Notes under the pieces: model-generated
Told to the model about the DNA's origin: nothing
Databases searched by the model: none
The model's input: only the letters and a program-made list of their open reading frames with translations
Translations under genes and position numbers: made by a program
NCBI RefSeq assembly: GCF_030552895.1
Contig: NZ_CP130649.1
Coordinates: forward strand, 682,001 to 746,000
Reading direction: 5' to 3'
Length of the DNA: 64,000 bases
Source: Tatumella ptyseos
GTDB lineage: Bacteria; Pseudomonadota; Gammaproteobacteria; Enterobacterales; Enterobacteriaceae
In this document: piece by piece, positions 24,909 to 37,312 of the stretch
Numbering within the stretch: the stretch's first letter is position 1
Layout of the letters: every line of letters begins with the position of its first letter

Positions 24909-26132
24909 ATGACCAATACTTCTCAACGACCCGCGCGTCGTGTTTGGCTCAAAAAACTGGCCATTATTCTTGTTATTATTGTGCTAGCTGTGATTGCTTG
25001 GCGTCTGTTCTTTACTCACTCCTCTTCTTCAGCAGGCGGCGCACCATCAGGAAGACATGCAATGAGGCCTGGGATGGGGGCGGGAAGCGCCACTATCGTT
25101 CATGCTGTGACGGCGAAGCAGGCAGACGTTCCAGTCTATGTGTCGGCACCCGGTACCGTTATTCCTAATGCTAGTGTCACGGTGACGAGCCGTATCACTG
25201 GTCAGCTCGATAAGGTCCTGTTCACCGAGGGGCAGAAAGTGACCGCCGGGCAACTCTTGGCGCAAATCGACGATCGCGATTACCAAGCAACCCTCGCGCA
25301 GTACCAAGGGGCCTTGGCGGAAAACCAAGCGTTGCTTAAGAACGCCGAGTTGACCTTAGCGCGCTACCGTAAGCTTTATGCTCAAGATTCTTTATCCAAA
25401 CAAGATTTAGAAAGCCAAATTGCGACGGTGGGCCAGTATCGTGGCACCGTGCAGCAAGATATTGCGCAAATTAATAATGCGAAGGTCAGCATTAGTTATG
25501 CTCGGATCACTGCCCCAGTCACCGGACGGGTTGGCTTGCGTCTGGTCGATGCCGGCAACTTAGTGCAGAGTGGCGATAGTACTGGCATTGTGACCATTAC
25601 CCAGATGCAACCTGCTGCGGTCACCTTCAGTGTCCCGCAGAGTTATGTTAGCCAATTGGCCAGTAAGCTCCATCAAGGGCAAGCCTTGCCGGCGACTGCC
25701 CTCGATCAAGACGGTTCAACCGTCCTCGCTCAGGGTGACGTTCGCTTTATCAGCAATACTATTGATACCAGCACAGGCAGTGTGGCGCTAAAAGCGATGT
25801 TCGCTAACCAAAATGAGGCGCTCTTTGCTAATCAGTTTGTGAATTTACGTTTGCAAATCGATCTTTTGAAGCAGGCGACGGTGGTGTCAAGTCAAGCGAT
25901 TCAACTAAGCAGCGATGGTAGCTTTGTATTTATTGTCAAACCGGACAATACCGTGGTGCGTCAAGCGGTGAAAACGGGGCCGCTATTCGGTAACGACCAG
26001 CAGGTCATTCTATCCGGGGTGAAGCCGGGTGATAAATTGGTCTCTGACGGCATTGATCGACTGACCACCGGGAGTAAGGTGACGGTTGCCGAGGCAACAA
26101 CCACTCAGACTGCAGAAAACAAGGCTGAGTAA
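24909..26132 (+). CDS. mdtA: Multidrug efflux periplasmic adaptor MdtA
   Basis: 407 residues, membrane fusion protein linking the MdtB/MdtC RND pump to an outer-membrane channel. An N-terminal membrane anchor ([15 protein letters not shown]) precedes the lipoyl/hairpin region ([29 protein letters not shown]), the alpha-hairpin (about 110-160), the second lipoyl half ([20 protein letters not shown]) and beta-barrel/proximal domains. It closely resembles E. coli MdtA, which exports bile salts, novobiocin and similar compounds. It is first in a four-gene operon; its stop overlaps the mdtB start (TAATG). E. coli mdtABC is followed by mdtD-baeSR, absent here, so regulation probably differs. Confidence 0.94.
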   Translation: MTNTSQRPARRVWLKKLAIILVIIVLAVIAWRLFFTHSSSSAGGAPSGRHAMRPGMGAGSATIVHAVTAKQADVPVYVSAPGTVIPNASVTVTSRITGQLDKVLFTEGQKVTAGQLLAQIDDRDYQATLAQYQGALAENQALLKNAELTLARYRKLYAQDSLSKQDLESQIATVGQYRGTVQQDIAQINNAKVSISYARITAPVTGRVGLRLVDAGNLVQSGDSTGIVTITQMQPAAVTFSVPQSYVSQLASKLHQGQALPATALDQDGSTVLAQGDVRFISNTIDTSTGSVALKAMFANQNEALFANQFVNLRLQIDLLKQATVVSSQAIQLSSDGSFVFIVKPDNTVVRQAVKTGPLFGNDQQVILSGVKPGDKLVSDGIDRLTTGSKVTVAEATTTQTAENKAE

Positions 26133-29100
26133 TGAATCCTTCTCGTCTCTTTATCCAACGCCCGGTCGCCACCGTCCTGTTGATGGTGGCTGTATTACTC
26201 TCGGGGATTTTCGCCTATCGTTTCCTATCGGTTTCAGCATTACCCCAAGTTGATTACCCAACGATTCAGGTGACCACTCTCTATCCTGGTGCTAGCCCAG
26301 AAGTGATGTCGACATCGGTAACGGCACCCCTTGAGCGTGAGTTAGGTGAGATGAGTGGCTTAAGTGCCATGACCTCAAGCTCGTCCTCAGGCTCGTCATT
26401 GATCACACTACGCTTCGGTTTAACCACCTCGCTTGATGTGGCGGAGCAAGAAGTACAAGCGGCGATAAACTCGGCGAATAGCTTATTGCCCAGTGATCTA
26501 CCGAATCCACCAACCTATAAAAAGGTTAACCCCGCGGATACTCCGGTTGTTACCATTGCCGCGACCTCAGACAGTCTATCCTTGACACGGGTACAAGATC
26601 TGTTAAATACCCGAGTGGCGCTAAAGCTTTCGCAGATTTCCGGTGTGGGCTTAGTGAGCTTAGACGGGGGCAACAAGCCAGCGATTCGTATTCAGTTAAA
26701 CCCCACCGCGTTAGCCGCCCATAAGCTCACCCTAGAAGAGGTGAACACTGTCGTCGGCAACAGCAATGTTAATGGTTCTAAGGGCGGCTTCGATGGAAAG
26801 TTCCACTCGGTCACCATCGATGCGAACGACCAACTGCGCACTCCTGAAGAGTACGCTAACCTCATTATTACTTGGCAGAATGGGGCGGCACTAAGGCTGA
26901 AAGATATCGCCACCATTACTCAAGGTGCCGAAAACACTTTCCAATCGGCTTGGGCTGATAATCATCCGGCAATCATTATGAACGTTCAGCGACAACCGGG
27001 TGCGAACGTTATTCAGGTGGTGGATGATATTAAGGCGCAGCTACCGAAACTGCAGCAGACCTTACCTGACGGGGTAAAATTACAAATTGTTGCGGACCGT
27101 ACTCAAACCATCCGTGCTTCGATCAGTGATGTCCAGTTTGAGATGGTGCTCTCTATTGCCTTGGTAGTCATGGTGACATTCCTGTTTTTACGCAATATTG
27201 CCGCGACCTTGATCCCAAGCGTGGCGGTACCGCTCTCGCTGATTGGGACGTTCGGCGTGATGTACCTGCTAGGCTTTAGCCTCAATAACCTCTCTTTGAT
27301 GGCGTTAACTATTGCTACCGGATTCGTGATCGATGATGCGATTGTGGTGGTGGAGAATATCTCGCGCCGTCTGGAAGAGGGTGAATCGCCGATGCAGGCG
27401 GCTTTAAAAGGCTCGCAACAAATTGGTTTCACCATTATCTCGTTAACCTTTTCGTTAATCGCTGTACTGATCCCATTACTCTTTATGGGCGATGTCGTGG
27501 GGCGCTTATTCCGTGAGTTTGCGATTACGCTGGCGGTATCGATCTTAGTGTCGATGTTGGTTTCATTAACCCTCACCCCCATGCTCTGTGCTTACTTATT
27601 GAAGCATACGCCTCCCGAGCAGCAGTCACGCTTCGCGCAGAAGGGCGAGCAGTGGTTTGAGAAAATTGTGCGGGGCTATGACCGGCTATTAAGCGTCGTC
27701 CTGAACCATCAGAAGTTAACGCTACTGGTGGCGGTAGGAACCTTCGTGTTGACGGCGTTACTTTACGTGGTGGTTCCTAAAGGCTTTTTCCCACAACAAG
27801 ATACCGGCATGATCCAAGGCATTACCATCGCCTCGCAAGATGTATCGTTTCAAGAGATGGCGAACCGGCAAAAACAGTTAGCCGCGATCATCCTTAAAAA
27901 TGACAATGTTGATGCCTTAACCTCGACGATTGGTATTGATGGCACCAATACCAGCCTGAATAGTGGGCACTTACAAATTACGCTGAAATCTTTTGAGGAC
28001 CGCAGTGAGCGGGCCGATAAAGTAATCACCGAATTAAAACAGGCAGCTAAACAGGTACCGGGTATTCAGTTGTATTTGCAGTCGTCGCAAGACTTAACCG
28101 TTAACGACCAAGTGACGCCGAACCAATACCAATTTACCCTCACCGATCTCAGTAGCGAAAACTTGGTGAAGTGGACGCCTCAATTAATTGCGGCGCTTGC
28201 CAAACGGCCAGAGTTCAGCGATGTGGTCAGCAACTTACAGGACCAAGGCCGCATTGCCTACGTCGATTTGGATCGCGATAAAGCTTCGCGCTTAGGGATC
28301 ACCGCAGCGGATGTCGACACTGCACTGTATAACGCCTTCGGCCAGCGGTTAATTTCGACGATTTTCACCCAATCTAACCAGTATCGCGTCGTGTTAGAGG
28401 TGGCGCCTCAGTATCAGCAAACACCGTCTTCACTTGACGATATTTGGTTGAAAAGCTCGGTGACATCAAACAGCACGTCGAGTAGTTCGACGTCGTCGAC
28501 CACTAGCTCAAGCTCGACCACTTCGTCTAGCACTAGCTCGACCTCTACCGAGAGTGGCATGGTCAAACTGACCGCGGTCGCGACGGTTCATCAACGCCTT
28601 GGCTCGTTAATGAACATGCGCCTTAACCAATATCCTGCGGTGATGGTCTCGTTTAATTTAGCCGATGGCTACTCGATTGAGGAAGCACAGCAGGCGATTA
28701 CGGAAGTGAGCCAACAGCTCTCATTACCAGACAGTATCTCGTTACAATACCAGGGTGAAGCAGCGTCGTTTGAGAGTGCCACCAGTAATACGCTTTGGCT
28801 AATTTTAGCCGCACTGCTCACCATGTATCTGGTGTTGGGGATTCTCTATGAAAGCTTTATTCATCCGGTCACCATTCTTTCCACACTCCCTTCAGCGGCG
28901 ATTGGCGCGCTATTAGCGCTACTGCTTAGCGGCAGCGAATTCAGTTTGATTGCGCTAATCGGGGTCATTTTGCTGATAGGTATCGTCAAGAAAAATGCGA
29001 TTATGATGATCGACTTTGCCCTGCAGGCTGAGCATGAACAGCATATGTCGCCGCGTGACGCCATCCATCAGGCATGCTTACTACGTTTTCGCCCAATCCT

Positions 29101-29329
29101 TATGACCACTATGGCTGCTTTGCTGGGGGCGTTGCCCTTAATGTTAGCCAGTGGTTCGGGAGCCGAGCTGCGCCAGCCTCTAGGATTAGTGATTGTCGGC
29201 GGATTGATTGTCAGTCAAGTTTTAACGCTTTTCTCGACGCCAGTGATCTATCTTTGGTTTGATCACTGGTCGGAACGTGGACGCCGTTTTATCGCAAGGA
29301 AACAACAACGTCGTCGGGATGAACGATGA
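26132..29329 (+). CDS. mdtB: RND efflux pump subunit MdtB with Ser/Thr insert
   Basis: 1065 residues: inner-membrane proton-driven RND transporter that works as a heterotrimer with MdtC. Twelve membrane helices, with the first at the N-terminus ([20 protein letters not shown]) and the proton-relay helix 4 region ([18 protein letters not shown], containing the DD pair). The second half repeats the first. It is about 25 residues longer than E. coli MdtB, explained by a tract at residues 775-806 consisting of Ser and Thr except one Val and one Asn, in the second periplasmic loop. Overlaps mdtC by ATGA. Confidence 0.94.
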   Translation: MNPSRLFIQRPVATVLLMVAVLLSGIFAYRFLSVSALPQVDYPTIQVTTLYPGASPEVMSTSVTAPLERELGEMSGLSAMTSSSSSGSSLITLRFGLTTSLDVAEQEVQAAINSANSLLPSDLPNPPTYKKVNPADTPVVTIAATSDSLSLTRVQDLLNTRVALKLSQISGVGLVSLDGGNKPAIRIQLNPTALAAHKLTLEEVNTVVGNSNVNGSKGGFDGKFHSVTIDANDQLRTPEEYANLIITWQNGAALRLKDIATITQGAENTFQSAWADNHPAIIMNVQRQPGANVIQVVDDIKAQLPKLQQTLPDGVKLQIVADRTQTIRASISDVQFEMVLSIALVVMVTFLFLRNIAATLIPSVAVPLSLIGTFGVMYLLGFSLNNLSLMALTIATGFVIDDAIVVVENISRRLEEGESPMQAALKGSQQIGFTIISLTFSLIAVLIPLLFMGDVVGRLFREFAITLAVSILVSMLVSLTLTPMLCAYLLKHTPPEQQSRFAQKGEQWFEKIVRGYDRLLSVVLNHQKLTLLVAVGTFVLTALLYVVVPKGFFPQQDTGMIQGITIASQDVSFQEMANRQKQLAAIILKNDNVDALTSTIGIDGTNTSLNSGHLQITLKSFEDRSERADKVITELKQAAKQVPGIQLYLQSSQDLTVNDQVTPNQYQFTLTDLSSENLVKWTPQLIAALAKRPEFSDVVSNLQDQGRIAYVDLDRDKASRLGITAADVDTALYNAFGQRLISTIFTQSNQYRVVLEVAPQYQQTPSSLDDIWLKSSVTSNSTSSSSTSSTTSSSSTTSSSTSSTSTESGMVKLTAVATVHQRLGSLMNMRLNQYPAVMVSFNLADGYSIEEAQQAITEVSQQLSLPDSISLQYQGEAASFESATSNTLWLILAALLTMYLVLGILYESFIHPVTILSTLPSAAIGALLALLLSGSEFSLIALIGVILLIGIVKKNAIMMIDFALQAEHEQHMSPRDAIHQACLLRFRPILMTTMAALLGALPLMLASGSGAELRQPLGLVIVGGLIVSQVLTLFSTPVIYLWFDHWSERGRRFIARKQQRRRDER

Positions 29330-32300
29330 ATATCACACGCTTATTTATTTTCCGCCCGGTTGCAACGTTATTGTTGACTGCAGCGTTGGTACTGTTGGGC
29401 TTTTTGGGCTATCGGCTCTTGCCGGTAGCGCCTTTACCTCAGGTAGACTTCCCGACCATTATGGTCTCAGCAAGCTTGCCAGGGGCTAGCCCTGAAACGA
29501 TGGCGGCAACGGTCGCTACGCCGCTAGAACGCGCATTGGGGCAAATTGCGGGTGTATCTGAGATGACGTCCAGCAGCTCGCAAGGGTCGACTCGGGTCGT
29601 CCTACAGTTTGATCTAGATCGTGATATAAACGGTGCCGCCCGTGATGTGCAGGCAGCGATTAATGCATCACGTAGCCTACTGCCCAGCAGCATGCCGTCA
29701 TTACCGACCTATCGCAAAGCTAACCCTTCCGATGCGCCGATCGTATTACTCGCACTGACCTCGAAAACGCGTACTGCCGGGCAGTTATACGATATTGCTG
29801 AAAGTAAAATCGAGCAGGTCTTGGCGCAGGTCAGTGGGGTAGGCGAAGTGTCGCTGATGGGCAGTGCGCTGCCTGCCGTGCGTATCGACTTACAACCTAA
29901 TAAATTGACGCAATATGGCGTTTCCTTGGACGAAGTGCGTCAAGCCGTCGCCAACAGTACCTCGAACCTTCCGAAAGGGATTATTCAAGGTCCGCATCTC
30001 TCTTGGGCGATCGACGGCAACAGCCAATTAGATAAAGCTGCGCTCTATCAGGATCTCATCATTCGTTATCAGGATGGCAAAGCGTTACGCCTTAAGGACG
30101 TGGCGACCATCTACGATGGGGTTCAGGACAAGTATGTTGGGGGGGCGTTGAATGGTAACCCCGCGGTGATGCTTGGGGTGACTCGCCAAGCGGGGGCTAA
30201 TATGCTGGTGACCATTGACGAGATCAAAGCTAAGTTGCCGCAACTCCGTGAACAATTACCGGCAGATACTTCATTGCAGCTGGTCTTAGACCGCTCACCT
30301 AATGTTCGCTCTTCCCTTTATGAAACCGAGGAAACGTTACTGGTCGCGGTGATGCTGGTGGTCGCGGTGGTTTTCGTCTTCTTACGGGATTGGCGTTCGG
30401 TACTAATCCCTGCCTTAGCACTGCCGGTATCCTTAATTGGTACCTGTATTTTTATGTATCTACTGGGCTATAGCCTCGATAACTTATCGTTGATGGCCTT
30501 GATTATCGCTACCGGCTTCGTGGTCGACGATGCCATTGTGGTGCTGGAAAATATCATAAGGCATATAGAAGAGGGACTCAGTCCGGTACGGGCAGCTATT
30601 CGTGGCGCAAAGGAGGTGAGCTTTACGGTACTTTCCATGACCGCCTCCCTTATCGCGGTCTTCATTCCCATCCTGCTGATGGGCAGTATTGTTGGGCGCC
30701 TATTCAGAGAATTTGCGGTGACCTTATCGATTTCGCTGGTGATTTCGATGTTTGTTTCACTCAGTTTGACGCCTATGCTCTGCGCACGTTTACTTAAACG
30801 TCGTCCACCAGTGACACAGCGTCCCCATCCCGTTTTCCAATGGATTGAACGTCGACTTACCGCATTATTAGCCCTGTATAGCCGTGGATTGAAGTGGGTA
30901 CTTGCCCACCAGAAATTGACCATGCTCGGCCTATTAGCGACTGTGCTACTGAATTTCTATTTATTTACCGTGGTCCAGAAAGGATTTTTCCCAGATCAAG
31001 ATACGGGGATGTTGATGGGAATGGTCAGGGCTGACCAAAGTGTCTCGTTCGAGGCGATGACGCCGAAGGTCAATCAATTTACCCAGCTGATCTTACATGA
31101 CCCTGATGTCGATGCGGTGATGTCTTCGCGCGGCGGAGGAATGTTTGGCTCGCGTAGTTCGGCGACCTTTTTTGTGAAACTCAAATCCTTAGATCAGCGG
31201 AAAGCGTCCGCGACGGAAATTGCTAACCGACTCAGTATGAAAGGCAGTCAGATTGCCGGTGCTCAGATGTTCTTGATGGCGGCGCAGGATCTACGTGTCG
31301 GTGGCAGGAGCGCCAATGCCTCTTATCAATACAGTTTACAAGCCGATGACTTGGCGCTATTACGTGAGTGGACCCCAAAAGTACAGAAGGCCTTTAGCGC
31401 CTTACCGCAATTAACCAGTGTTGACTCCGACTCGCAAACCGGCGGTCAAGAAGTGATGATTACCATCGATCGCGATGCGGCAACACGCCTTGGGGTGGAT
31501 GTTGATATGCTGGATACCATGCTGAATAATGCCTTCAGTCAGCGGCAAATTGCGACCATCTATAAAACCTTGAATCAATACAAGGTGGTCATGATGTTAC
31601 AAAGTAGCAATACACAGGATGCGGATGAGCTATCAAAAATTTATGTTCTCAACGACGATGGTGACCGAATCCCCCTTTCTGCTATTGCCAAATTCAGTGG
31701 GGCGAATGCCCCGTTGTCGGTTGCACACCAAGGACAATCGGCCACCAGTACTATCGCGTTCAACTTAGCGGATGGCGTCTCGCTTGAACAGGCCCAGGCC
31801 GTCATTAAGCAGACGATGGCGAAGATTGGCGTTCCCGATACTATTGCCGCCAGTTTCCAAGGGACTGCCCAGGCTTTTAGCCAGTTAACCGCGACCTTAC
31901 CTTGGTTGATTTTAGCGGCCTTAGCTGCGGTCTATATCGTGCTTGGGATGCTCTACGAGAGTTATATCCACCCGCTGACCATCTTATCAACCTTACCTTC
32001 CGCTGGGGTCGGCGCACTGCTATTGTTAATTTTAACCAATACGCAGCTGACGGTGATTGCACTAATCGGCATCATCTTGCTGATCGGAATTGTGAAGAAG
32101 AACGCCATTATGTTGATTGATTTCGCGTTAGAGGCTGAGCGGCGCGGGATGACATCACAACAAGCGATCACTGAGGCCTGCTTAAAGCGTTTTCGCCCGA
32201 TTATGATGACCACGTTAGCGGCATTTTTTGGGGCGTTACCGATGGCATTAGGCAGTGGCGGCGATGCTGATTTACGAAGCCCGTTGGGTATCGCGATTGC

Positions 32301-32430
32301 AGGGGGGCTTGCCCTCAGCCAGTTATTAACGCTGTTTACGACGCCAGTGGTGTATCTATGGTTAGATAAAGTGAGTCGGGTAACTCGGCAGCGCTGGCAC
32401 CGTTATCGTCATTCAGGAAATGAGTCATGA
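29326..32430 (+). CDS. mdtC: RND efflux pump subunit MdtC
   Basis: 1034 residues; partner of MdtB in the hetero-oligomeric RND pump. Typical features: first helix after [21 protein letters not shown], helix 4 with [15 protein letters not shown] (proton-relay Asp pair), the internal repeat, and conserved ends [15 protein letters not shown]. It lacks the Ser/Thr insert found in MdtB at the corresponding place ([19 protein letters not shown]). Its stop overlaps the start of the outer-membrane factor gene (ATGA), so all four genes are translationally coupled. Confidence 0.94.
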   Translation: MNITRLFIFRPVATLLLTAALVLLGFLGYRLLPVAPLPQVDFPTIMVSASLPGASPETMAATVATPLERALGQIAGVSEMTSSSSQGSTRVVLQFDLDRDINGAARDVQAAINASRSLLPSSMPSLPTYRKANPSDAPIVLLALTSKTRTAGQLYDIAESKIEQVLAQVSGVGEVSLMGSALPAVRIDLQPNKLTQYGVSLDEVRQAVANSTSNLPKGIIQGPHLSWAIDGNSQLDKAALYQDLIIRYQDGKALRLKDVATIYDGVQDKYVGGALNGNPAVMLGVTRQAGANMLVTIDEIKAKLPQLREQLPADTSLQLVLDRSPNVRSSLYETEETLLVAVMLVVAVVFVFLRDWRSVLIPALALPVSLIGTCIFMYLLGYSLDNLSLMALIIATGFVVDDAIVVLENIIRHIEEGLSPVRAAIRGAKEVSFTVLSMTASLIAVFIPILLMGSIVGRLFREFAVTLSISLVISMFVSLSLTPMLCARLLKRRPPVTQRPHPVFQWIERRLTALLALYSRGLKWVLAHQKLTMLGLLATVLLNFYLFTVVQKGFFPDQDTGMLMGMVRADQSVSFEAMTPKVNQFTQLILHDPDVDAVMSSRGGGMFGSRSSATFFVKLKSLDQRKASATEIANRLSMKGSQIAGAQMFLMAAQDLRVGGRSANASYQYSLQADDLALLREWTPKVQKAFSALPQLTSVDSDSQTGGQEVMITIDRDAATRLGVDVDMLDTMLNNAFSQRQIATIYKTLNQYKVVMMLQSSNTQDADELSKIYVLNDDGDRIPLSAIAKFSGANAPLSVAHQGQSATSTIAFNLADGVSLEQAQAVIKQTMAKIGVPDTIAASFQGTAQAFSQLTATLPWLILAALAAVYIVLGMLYESYIHPLTILSTLPSAGVGALLLLILTNTQLTVIALIGIILLIGIVKKNAIMLIDFALEAERRGMTSQQAITEACLKRFRPIMMTTLAAFFGALPMALGSGGDADLRSPLGIAIAGGLALSQLLTLFTTPVVYLWLDKVSRVTRQRWHRYRHSGNES

Positions 32431-33824
32431 AAGTAGCTTTTAAAATCTCGACCCTCAGCGTTATGCTGCTATTAACTGGGTGCATGGTTGGTCCAGACTA
32501 TCATCGCCCCACGCAATCTATGCCGCTGGCCTTTAAAGAAGCCAAAGGATGGCAGCAAGCCCAGCCACAGGATAGGGTGCAGAAAGGTGAGTGGTGGCAG
32601 GTCTATCAAGATCCGCAACTGAGCCAATTACTCTCGCAAGTGGCTATCTCAAACCAAAACGTCGCCATGTATGCTGCGCAGTATCGTCAAGCCTTGGCGC
32701 TTACCGACCAGGCCACCGCAAATCTTTATCCGACGGTTACCGGTGATGTACAATCGACGCGTAGTGGGAGCGCCAGTTCGGGGCAACGCACTACCAGTAA
32801 TAGTCACTCGGCACAACTTAGCGCCAGCTGGGAACTCGATCTGTGGGGCAAATTACGCCGTCAAGCCGCTGAGGATCGGGCGAGTGCGCAGTCGAGTCAA
32901 GCCGATCTGGCTAACGCGACGCTCAGTGCGCAAAGTACTTTAGCGCAAGATTACTTCCAATTACGGATCCTCGACCAGCGTATTGCGCTCTATCAGAAAA
33001 GTATTGACGCTTACCAAGGCTACTTACGGATTATTAATAATAAGTATCAGGCGGGTAGTGAAAACCGTGCAACGGTTGCCCAAGCGCAGATGCAGTTACA
33101 GAGCGCGCGCTCGACCCTGCTCGGTATCACTTGGCAGCGGGCGCAATATGAACATGCTATCGCCACGCTATTAGGTAAAACGCCGGCAGAGTTCTCCTTA
33201 GCCGCTGCCCCCCTTACGGCGACCTTACCGCAAATCCCCGTGATGGTGCCTTCTAAGTTACTCCAGCGTCGTCCAGATATTGCGGTAGCGGAACGTTCCA
33301 TGGCTGCAGCGAACGAGGCAATTGGGGTTGCCATTGCTGGTTATTTCCCTGATTTAACGCTGAGTGCCTCCGGCGGGACCAGTGCCAGCGAGCTGCATAA
33401 CCTGTTCTCGCTCCCTTATCGGGTTTGGTCACTCGGCCCGGAACTGAGCGGAACGATTCTAGACTTCGGTGCGACCAAAGCCTCCGTGGCCCAAGCACGC
33501 GCTGCCTATGATGCGCAAGTGGCCAACTATCGACAAACAGTGTTAACCGCGATGCAGGATGTGGAGGATAACTTAGTCGAATTAAACACGCTGGGCGAAG
33601 AAATCAAGGCACAGCAAGCCTCGGCCCAAGCCGCCATGACTTCAGCCCAAGTCACTCGTAATCAATATGATGCGGGGATGATCGATTATCTTGATGTGGC
33701 AACTACCGAAAATAGTAGCCTGAGTGAGCAGCAATCCTTACTTCAGTTGCAGAGTCAGCAGTGGGTAAGCAGCGTTGCATTAATTGCGGCATTAGGGGGC
33801 GGTTGGCATACGCCCGAACAGTGA
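32427..33824 (+). CDS. Outer-membrane efflux lipoprotein (NodT/OprM family)
   Basis: 465 residues, TolC-like channel of the lipoprotein type: lipobox LLTGC with Cys19, then MVGPDYHRP typical of OprM/NodT proteins. It has two structural repeats with conserved ASWELDLWGKLRR, RRPDIAVAERSMAAANEAIGVA and DFGATKASVAQARAAYDAQ. It is translationally coupled to mdtC, so this locus carries its own outer-membrane channel, whereas E. coli MdtABC uses TolC encoded elsewhere. It probably forms the third component of the pump. Confidence 0.93.
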   Translation: MKVAFKISTLSVMLLLTGCMVGPDYHRPTQSMPLAFKEAKGWQQAQPQDRVQKGEWWQVYQDPQLSQLLSQVAISNQNVAMYAAQYRQALALTDQATANLYPTVTGDVQSTRSGSASSGQRTTSNSHSAQLSASWELDLWGKLRRQAAEDRASAQSSQADLANATLSAQSTLAQDYFQLRILDQRIALYQKSIDAYQGYLRIINNKYQAGSENRATVAQAQMQLQSARSTLLGITWQRAQYEHAIATLLGKTPAEFSLAAAPLTATLPQIPVMVPSKLLQRRPDIAVAERSMAAANEAIGVAIAGYFPDLTLSASGGTSASELHNLFSLPYRVWSLGPELSGTILDFGATKASVAQARAAYDAQVANYRQTVLTAMQDVEDNLVELNTLGEEIKAQQASAQAAMTSAQVTRNQYDAGMIDYLDVATTENSSLSEQQSLLQLQSQQWVSSVALIAALGGGWHTPEQ

Positions 33825-33899
33825 TTATCACACTAAGTCATTAAATTAGTTAACCTATAATTAACGACAAAATTTGTCAGCAAGACGTTAAACGTGTTT

Positions 33900-33932
33900 A
33901 ATCAAAGGTATCAAATTTTGATACCTTTGATT
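33900..33932 (+). terminator. Long hairpin between the efflux operon and aas
   Basis: Palindrome with 16-base arms (AATCAAAGGTATCAAA / TTTGATACCTTTGATT) followed by a short T-run. It should terminate the mdtABC-OMF transcript. It ends only 14 bases before the aas start and therefore also shapes the aas leader. Confidence 0.85.
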
Positions 33933-33946
33933 TTTACAGGGAAAAC

Positions 33947-36109
33947 ATGTTGCTCAAATTTCTGCGGTGGGTCTGCCAACTCTTATGGCGCGTTGAAGTA
34001 CAAGGAGAGACGTCGAGTTTTACCTCCCAAAAAGTGATTATCACGCCTAATCACGTCTCCTTTCTTGATGGGATTCTTCTCACGCTTTTTCTTCCTGTTA
34101 AACCGGTTTTCGCCATTACGTCCACCTATGCCAACCACTGGGCACTGCAGCGGGTAAAACGCTGGGTGGATATTGTTGCGTTGGACCCGGCCAGACCCAT
34201 GACCATGAAGCGCCTAATTAAAGAGGTGAACAGTGGCCGTCCGGTGATTATCTTTCCTGAAGGTCGGATCTCAGTGACCGGCTCTCTAATGAAAATCTAT
34301 AGTGGCGCGGGGTTTATTGCTGCGAAAACAGCTGCAACGGTGATCCCCATTCGTATCGAAGGGGCAGAGTACACGCCGTTCAGCCGTTTACCGGCTAAAC
34401 GCCGTTTATTCCCTAAAATTCGTCTCTTTATTTTACCCGCTACGCATATCCCTATGCCGCAAGCCGCCAAAGCCCGTCAACGACGAGTGTTAGCCGGTGA
34501 GCACCTTGCCCATATCATGCAAGAAGCACGAATGGCGGTTCGTCCACGTGAGACACTCTATGAAGCCTTCATCCATGCCGGCCAACGTTTTGGTTGGTCC
34601 CATGGCTGCGTAGATGATAGTAATTTTTCCGTAAACAGCTATCGGCAATTGCTGAAGAAAATATTGGGGGTAGCCTGTATTCTCGACAAGCAAACCCAAC
34701 CAGGGCAAAACATTGGCCTGCTGTTACCCAACAGCGTCGTCACTGTCGCAACGATCTTGGCGGCGACGGCACGAGGCCGCGTGCCTGCCATGCTCAATTA
34801 CTCAGCGGGAAATAGTGGGCTACATGCCGCGATTAAGGCGGCTGAGATCACCACTATTTTTACCTCCCGCCAGTTTCTCGATAAGGGAAAATTGCACTTT
34901 TTGGTTGAGAATGCCCCGCATGTTCGTTGGCTCTATCTCGAAGACTTAAAAGAGACGCTAACCAGAGAGGATAAATGGTGGGTAGCGAAGCATCTCTTCT
35001 TCCCTAAAGCGGCGCAAATCGCTCAACAGCCGGAAGACGCTGCGGTAATTCTGTTTACTTCTGGTTCAGAAGGCGTCCCGAAAGGTGTGGTACACAGCCA
35101 TAAAAGTTTGTTAGCCAATGTTGAACAGATTCGTACTGTTGCTGACTTTTTGCCGCGCGATTGCTTTTTATCTGCCATGCCGCTGTTTCATGCCTTTGGT
35201 CTGACGGTAGGCTTACTTTTACCGCTCGCTACTGGTGCGAAAGCCTTTCTTTATCCCAGCCCTCTGCATTATCGGGTTATTCCTGAACTGGTGTACGACC
35301 AAGACTGCACCGTGTTATTCGGTACCTCGACCTTCTTAAACTATTATGGGCGTTTTGCTGAGGGCTACGATTTCGCTCGTTTACGCTATGTGGTGGCCGG
35401 GGCGGAGAAGCTGCAAGAAAATGTCCGTCAGTTATATGCAGAAAAATTCGGTATTCGTATCTTAGAAGGCTACGGCGCAACAGAATGCGCTCCAGTCTTA
35501 TCGATAAATCTGCCGATGGCGGCTAAGATTAATACCGTCGGACGCTTATTGCCCGCCATGGACTTTCGTTTGATTGCGGTATCGGGTATTGAGCAGGGGG
35601 GGCGCCTACAGGTTCGTGGTCCGAATATTATGAAAGGCTACTTACGGGTTAACAATCCGGGGCATATCGAACCCCCTGCGGCAGACAATGGCGAAGGGCA
35701 GCTCGACGCTGGATGGTATGATACCGGCGATATCGTTAGCTTTGATGAAGACGGTTTTTGCCGAATCCAAGGACGAGTGAAACGCTTTGCTAAACTCGCG
35801 GGTGAGATGGTTTCACTGGAAAGTGTCGAGTCTCTCGTGATGGCAGCCTCTCCCGATCAACAGCATGCGGTGACGGTAAAAGAGGATTCGCAGAAAGGCG
35901 AGGCGCTGGTGCTTTTTACGACCGACACGCACTTACAACGTGATGTGTTATCGAACGAAGCTAAAGCCAAAGGATTGAGTGAATTACTGGTGCCACGCGA
36001 TATTCGCGTGGTTGAGAGCTTACCAGTACTCGGCAGCGGTAAACCCGATTATGTTTCGCTTAAAGCGATGGCAGCAGAGCCAGCGCGTTCACTTTCTGAC
36101 AATGGGTAA
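33947..36109 (+). CDS. aas: Bifunctional lysophospholipid acyltransferase / acyl-ACP synthetase Aas
   Basis: 720 residues (719 in E. coli). The N-terminal PlsC-type acyltransferase has NHVSFLD (H36, D41) and the FPEGR motif. The C-terminal AMP-forming ligase has [27 protein letters not shown] and WYDTGDIV. It activates fatty acids on bound acyl carrier protein and re-acylates 2-acyl-glycerophosphoethanolamine at the inner membrane, repairing phospholipids after lipoprotein acylation. It is followed after 2 bases by lplT, which imports the lysophospholipid. The start has a GGGAAAA site and lies just after the upstream hairpin. Confidence 0.96.
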   Translation: MLLKFLRWVCQLLWRVEVQGETSSFTSQKVIITPNHVSFLDGILLTLFLPVKPVFAITSTYANHWALQRVKRWVDIVALDPARPMTMKRLIKEVNSGRPVIIFPEGRISVTGSLMKIYSGAGFIAAKTAATVIPIRIEGAEYTPFSRLPAKRRLFPKIRLFILPATHIPMPQAAKARQRRVLAGEHLAHIMQEARMAVRPRETLYEAFIHAGQRFGWSHGCVDDSNFSVNSYRQLLKKILGVACILDKQTQPGQNIGLLLPNSVVTVATILAATARGRVPAMLNYSAGNSGLHAAIKAAEITTIFTSRQFLDKGKLHFLVENAPHVRWLYLEDLKETLTREDKWWVAKHLFFPKAAQIAQQPEDAAVILFTSGSEGVPKGVVHSHKSLLANVEQIRTVADFLPRDCFLSAMPLFHAFGLTVGLLLPLATGAKAFLYPSPLHYRVIPELVYDQDCTVLFGTSTFLNYYGRFAEGYDFARLRYVVAGAEKLQENVRQLYAEKFGIRILEGYGATECAPVLSINLPMAAKINTVGRLLPAMDFRLIAVSGIEQGGRLQVRGPNIMKGYLRVNNPGHIEPPAADNGEGQLDAGWYDTGDIVSFDEDGFCRIQGRVKRFAKLAGEMVSLESVESLVMAASPDQQHAVTVKEDSQKGEALVLFTTDTHLQRDVLSNEAKAKGLSELLVPRDIRVVESLPVLGSGKPDYVSLKAMAAEPARSLSDNG

Positions 36110-36111
36110 CA

Positions 36112-37305
36112 ATGAAATTATCTGCAGAATCACCCCTTAATGTACCGGGCATTCGCCCGGTTTTATTGGCGCAATTTTTCTCCGCCTTCGCGGATAATGC
36201 GCTACTTTTTGCTACCTTGGCCCTGCTCAAAAATGCCGAGTATCCAGATTGGAGCCAGCCAATCCTACAAATGGTGTTTGTCATTGCTTATATCCTGTTA
36301 GCACCCTTTGTCGGCCATTTTGCGGATCGTTTCTCCAAGGGACGAGTTATGATGGTGGCTAACAGTATTAAGCTGATTGGCGTCATTGCGATTGGCGTCA
36401 ATTTCAGTCCATTCCTTGGCTATAGCTTGGTCGGTATTGGTGCAGCGGCTTACTCGCCAGCTAAATATGGTATTTTGGGCGAGTTACTGCCAAGCAAGCA
36501 GTTAGTGAAAGGAAATGGCCTGATGGAGGGATCGACCATCGCAGCCATTCTGCTAGGTTCAGTCAGCGGCGGTATTTTGGCCGATTGGCATGTCTCTACC
36601 GCTCTCTTAGTCTGTGCCATTATCTATGCCCTAGCGGTGATGGCAAATGTCATGATCCCCAAGTTGGAAGCGGCACGCCCTCATGGTAATTACAATCCAA
36701 AACGCCTGATAAATCAGTTTGTGCAGGCGACTCAAACCCTGTGGCATGATAAAACCTGCCGCTTTTCGTTGATTGGTACCAGTATGTTCTGGGGAGCTGG
36801 GGTGACCTTACGTTTCCTGTTAGTTATCTGGGTTCCGGTCGCGCTAGGTATTCAAGATAACACCACACCGACCACCTTGAATGCGATGGTGGCCCTAGGG
36901 ATTGTTGTGGGGGCCTTTCTGGCGGCGAAATGGGTCTCTTTACAGCATGCGGGTAAAGCGTTACCGGCGGGCATAGCGGTAGGATTATTAGTCGTGGTTT
37001 TCGCGCTAGAAACCCATTTACTCCCTGCTTACGGATTATTAGTCTTAGTTGGTATCTTTGGGGGCTTTTTCGTTGTCCCTCTTAATGCCTTGCTCCAAGA
37101 GCGTGGACAACAAACTGTGGGAACGGGAAGTGCTATCGCCGTACAAAATCTCGGTGAAAATAGCGTGATGCTGGGCATGTTGGTGCTGTACAGCGTGGCA
37201 ATTTGGCTAGGGGCTTCTGCAGTAGTAACAGGCGTCGCGTTCGGCATTTTGTTTGCGCTCGCGATCACCTGTTTATGGTTGTGGCAGTTAAAAAGAAAAG
37301 CGTGA
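36112..37305 (+). CDS. lplT: Lysophospholipid transporter LplT
   Basis: 397 residues, major-facilitator-family inner-membrane protein with about 12 helices. It flips lysophosphatidylethanolamine inward for Aas. The N-terminus ([27 protein letters not shown]) and the [13 protein letters not shown] loop between helices 2 and 3 match the E. coli protein. It is in an operon with aas (gap 2 bases) and converges on tas with 7 bases between the stop codons. Confidence 0.96.
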   Translation: MKLSAESPLNVPGIRPVLLAQFFSAFADNALLFATLALLKNAEYPDWSQPILQMVFVIAYILLAPFVGHFADRFSKGRVMMVANSIKLIGVIAIGVNFSPFLGYSLVGIGAAAYSPAKYGILGELLPSKQLVKGNGLMEGSTIAAILLGSVSGGILADWHVSTALLVCAIIYALAVMANVMIPKLEAARPHGNYNPKRLINQFVQATQTLWHDKTCRFSLIGTSMFWGAGVTLRFLLVIWVPVALGIQDNTTPTTLNAMVALGIVVGAFLAAKWVSLQHAGKALPAGIAVGLLVVVFALETHLLPAYGLLVLVGIFGGFFVVPLNALLQERGQQTVGTGSAIAVQNLGENSVMLGMLVLYSVAIWLGASAVVTGVAFGILFALAITCLWLWQLKRKA

Positions 37306-37312
37306 TGACGTC

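Noticed and set aside
28454..28549. Ser/Thr tract of mdtB as a DNA tandem repeat or sequencing error
   Set aside because: The frame stays open with mixed synonymous codons and no exact repeat unit, and the protein resumes the family sequence afterwards.
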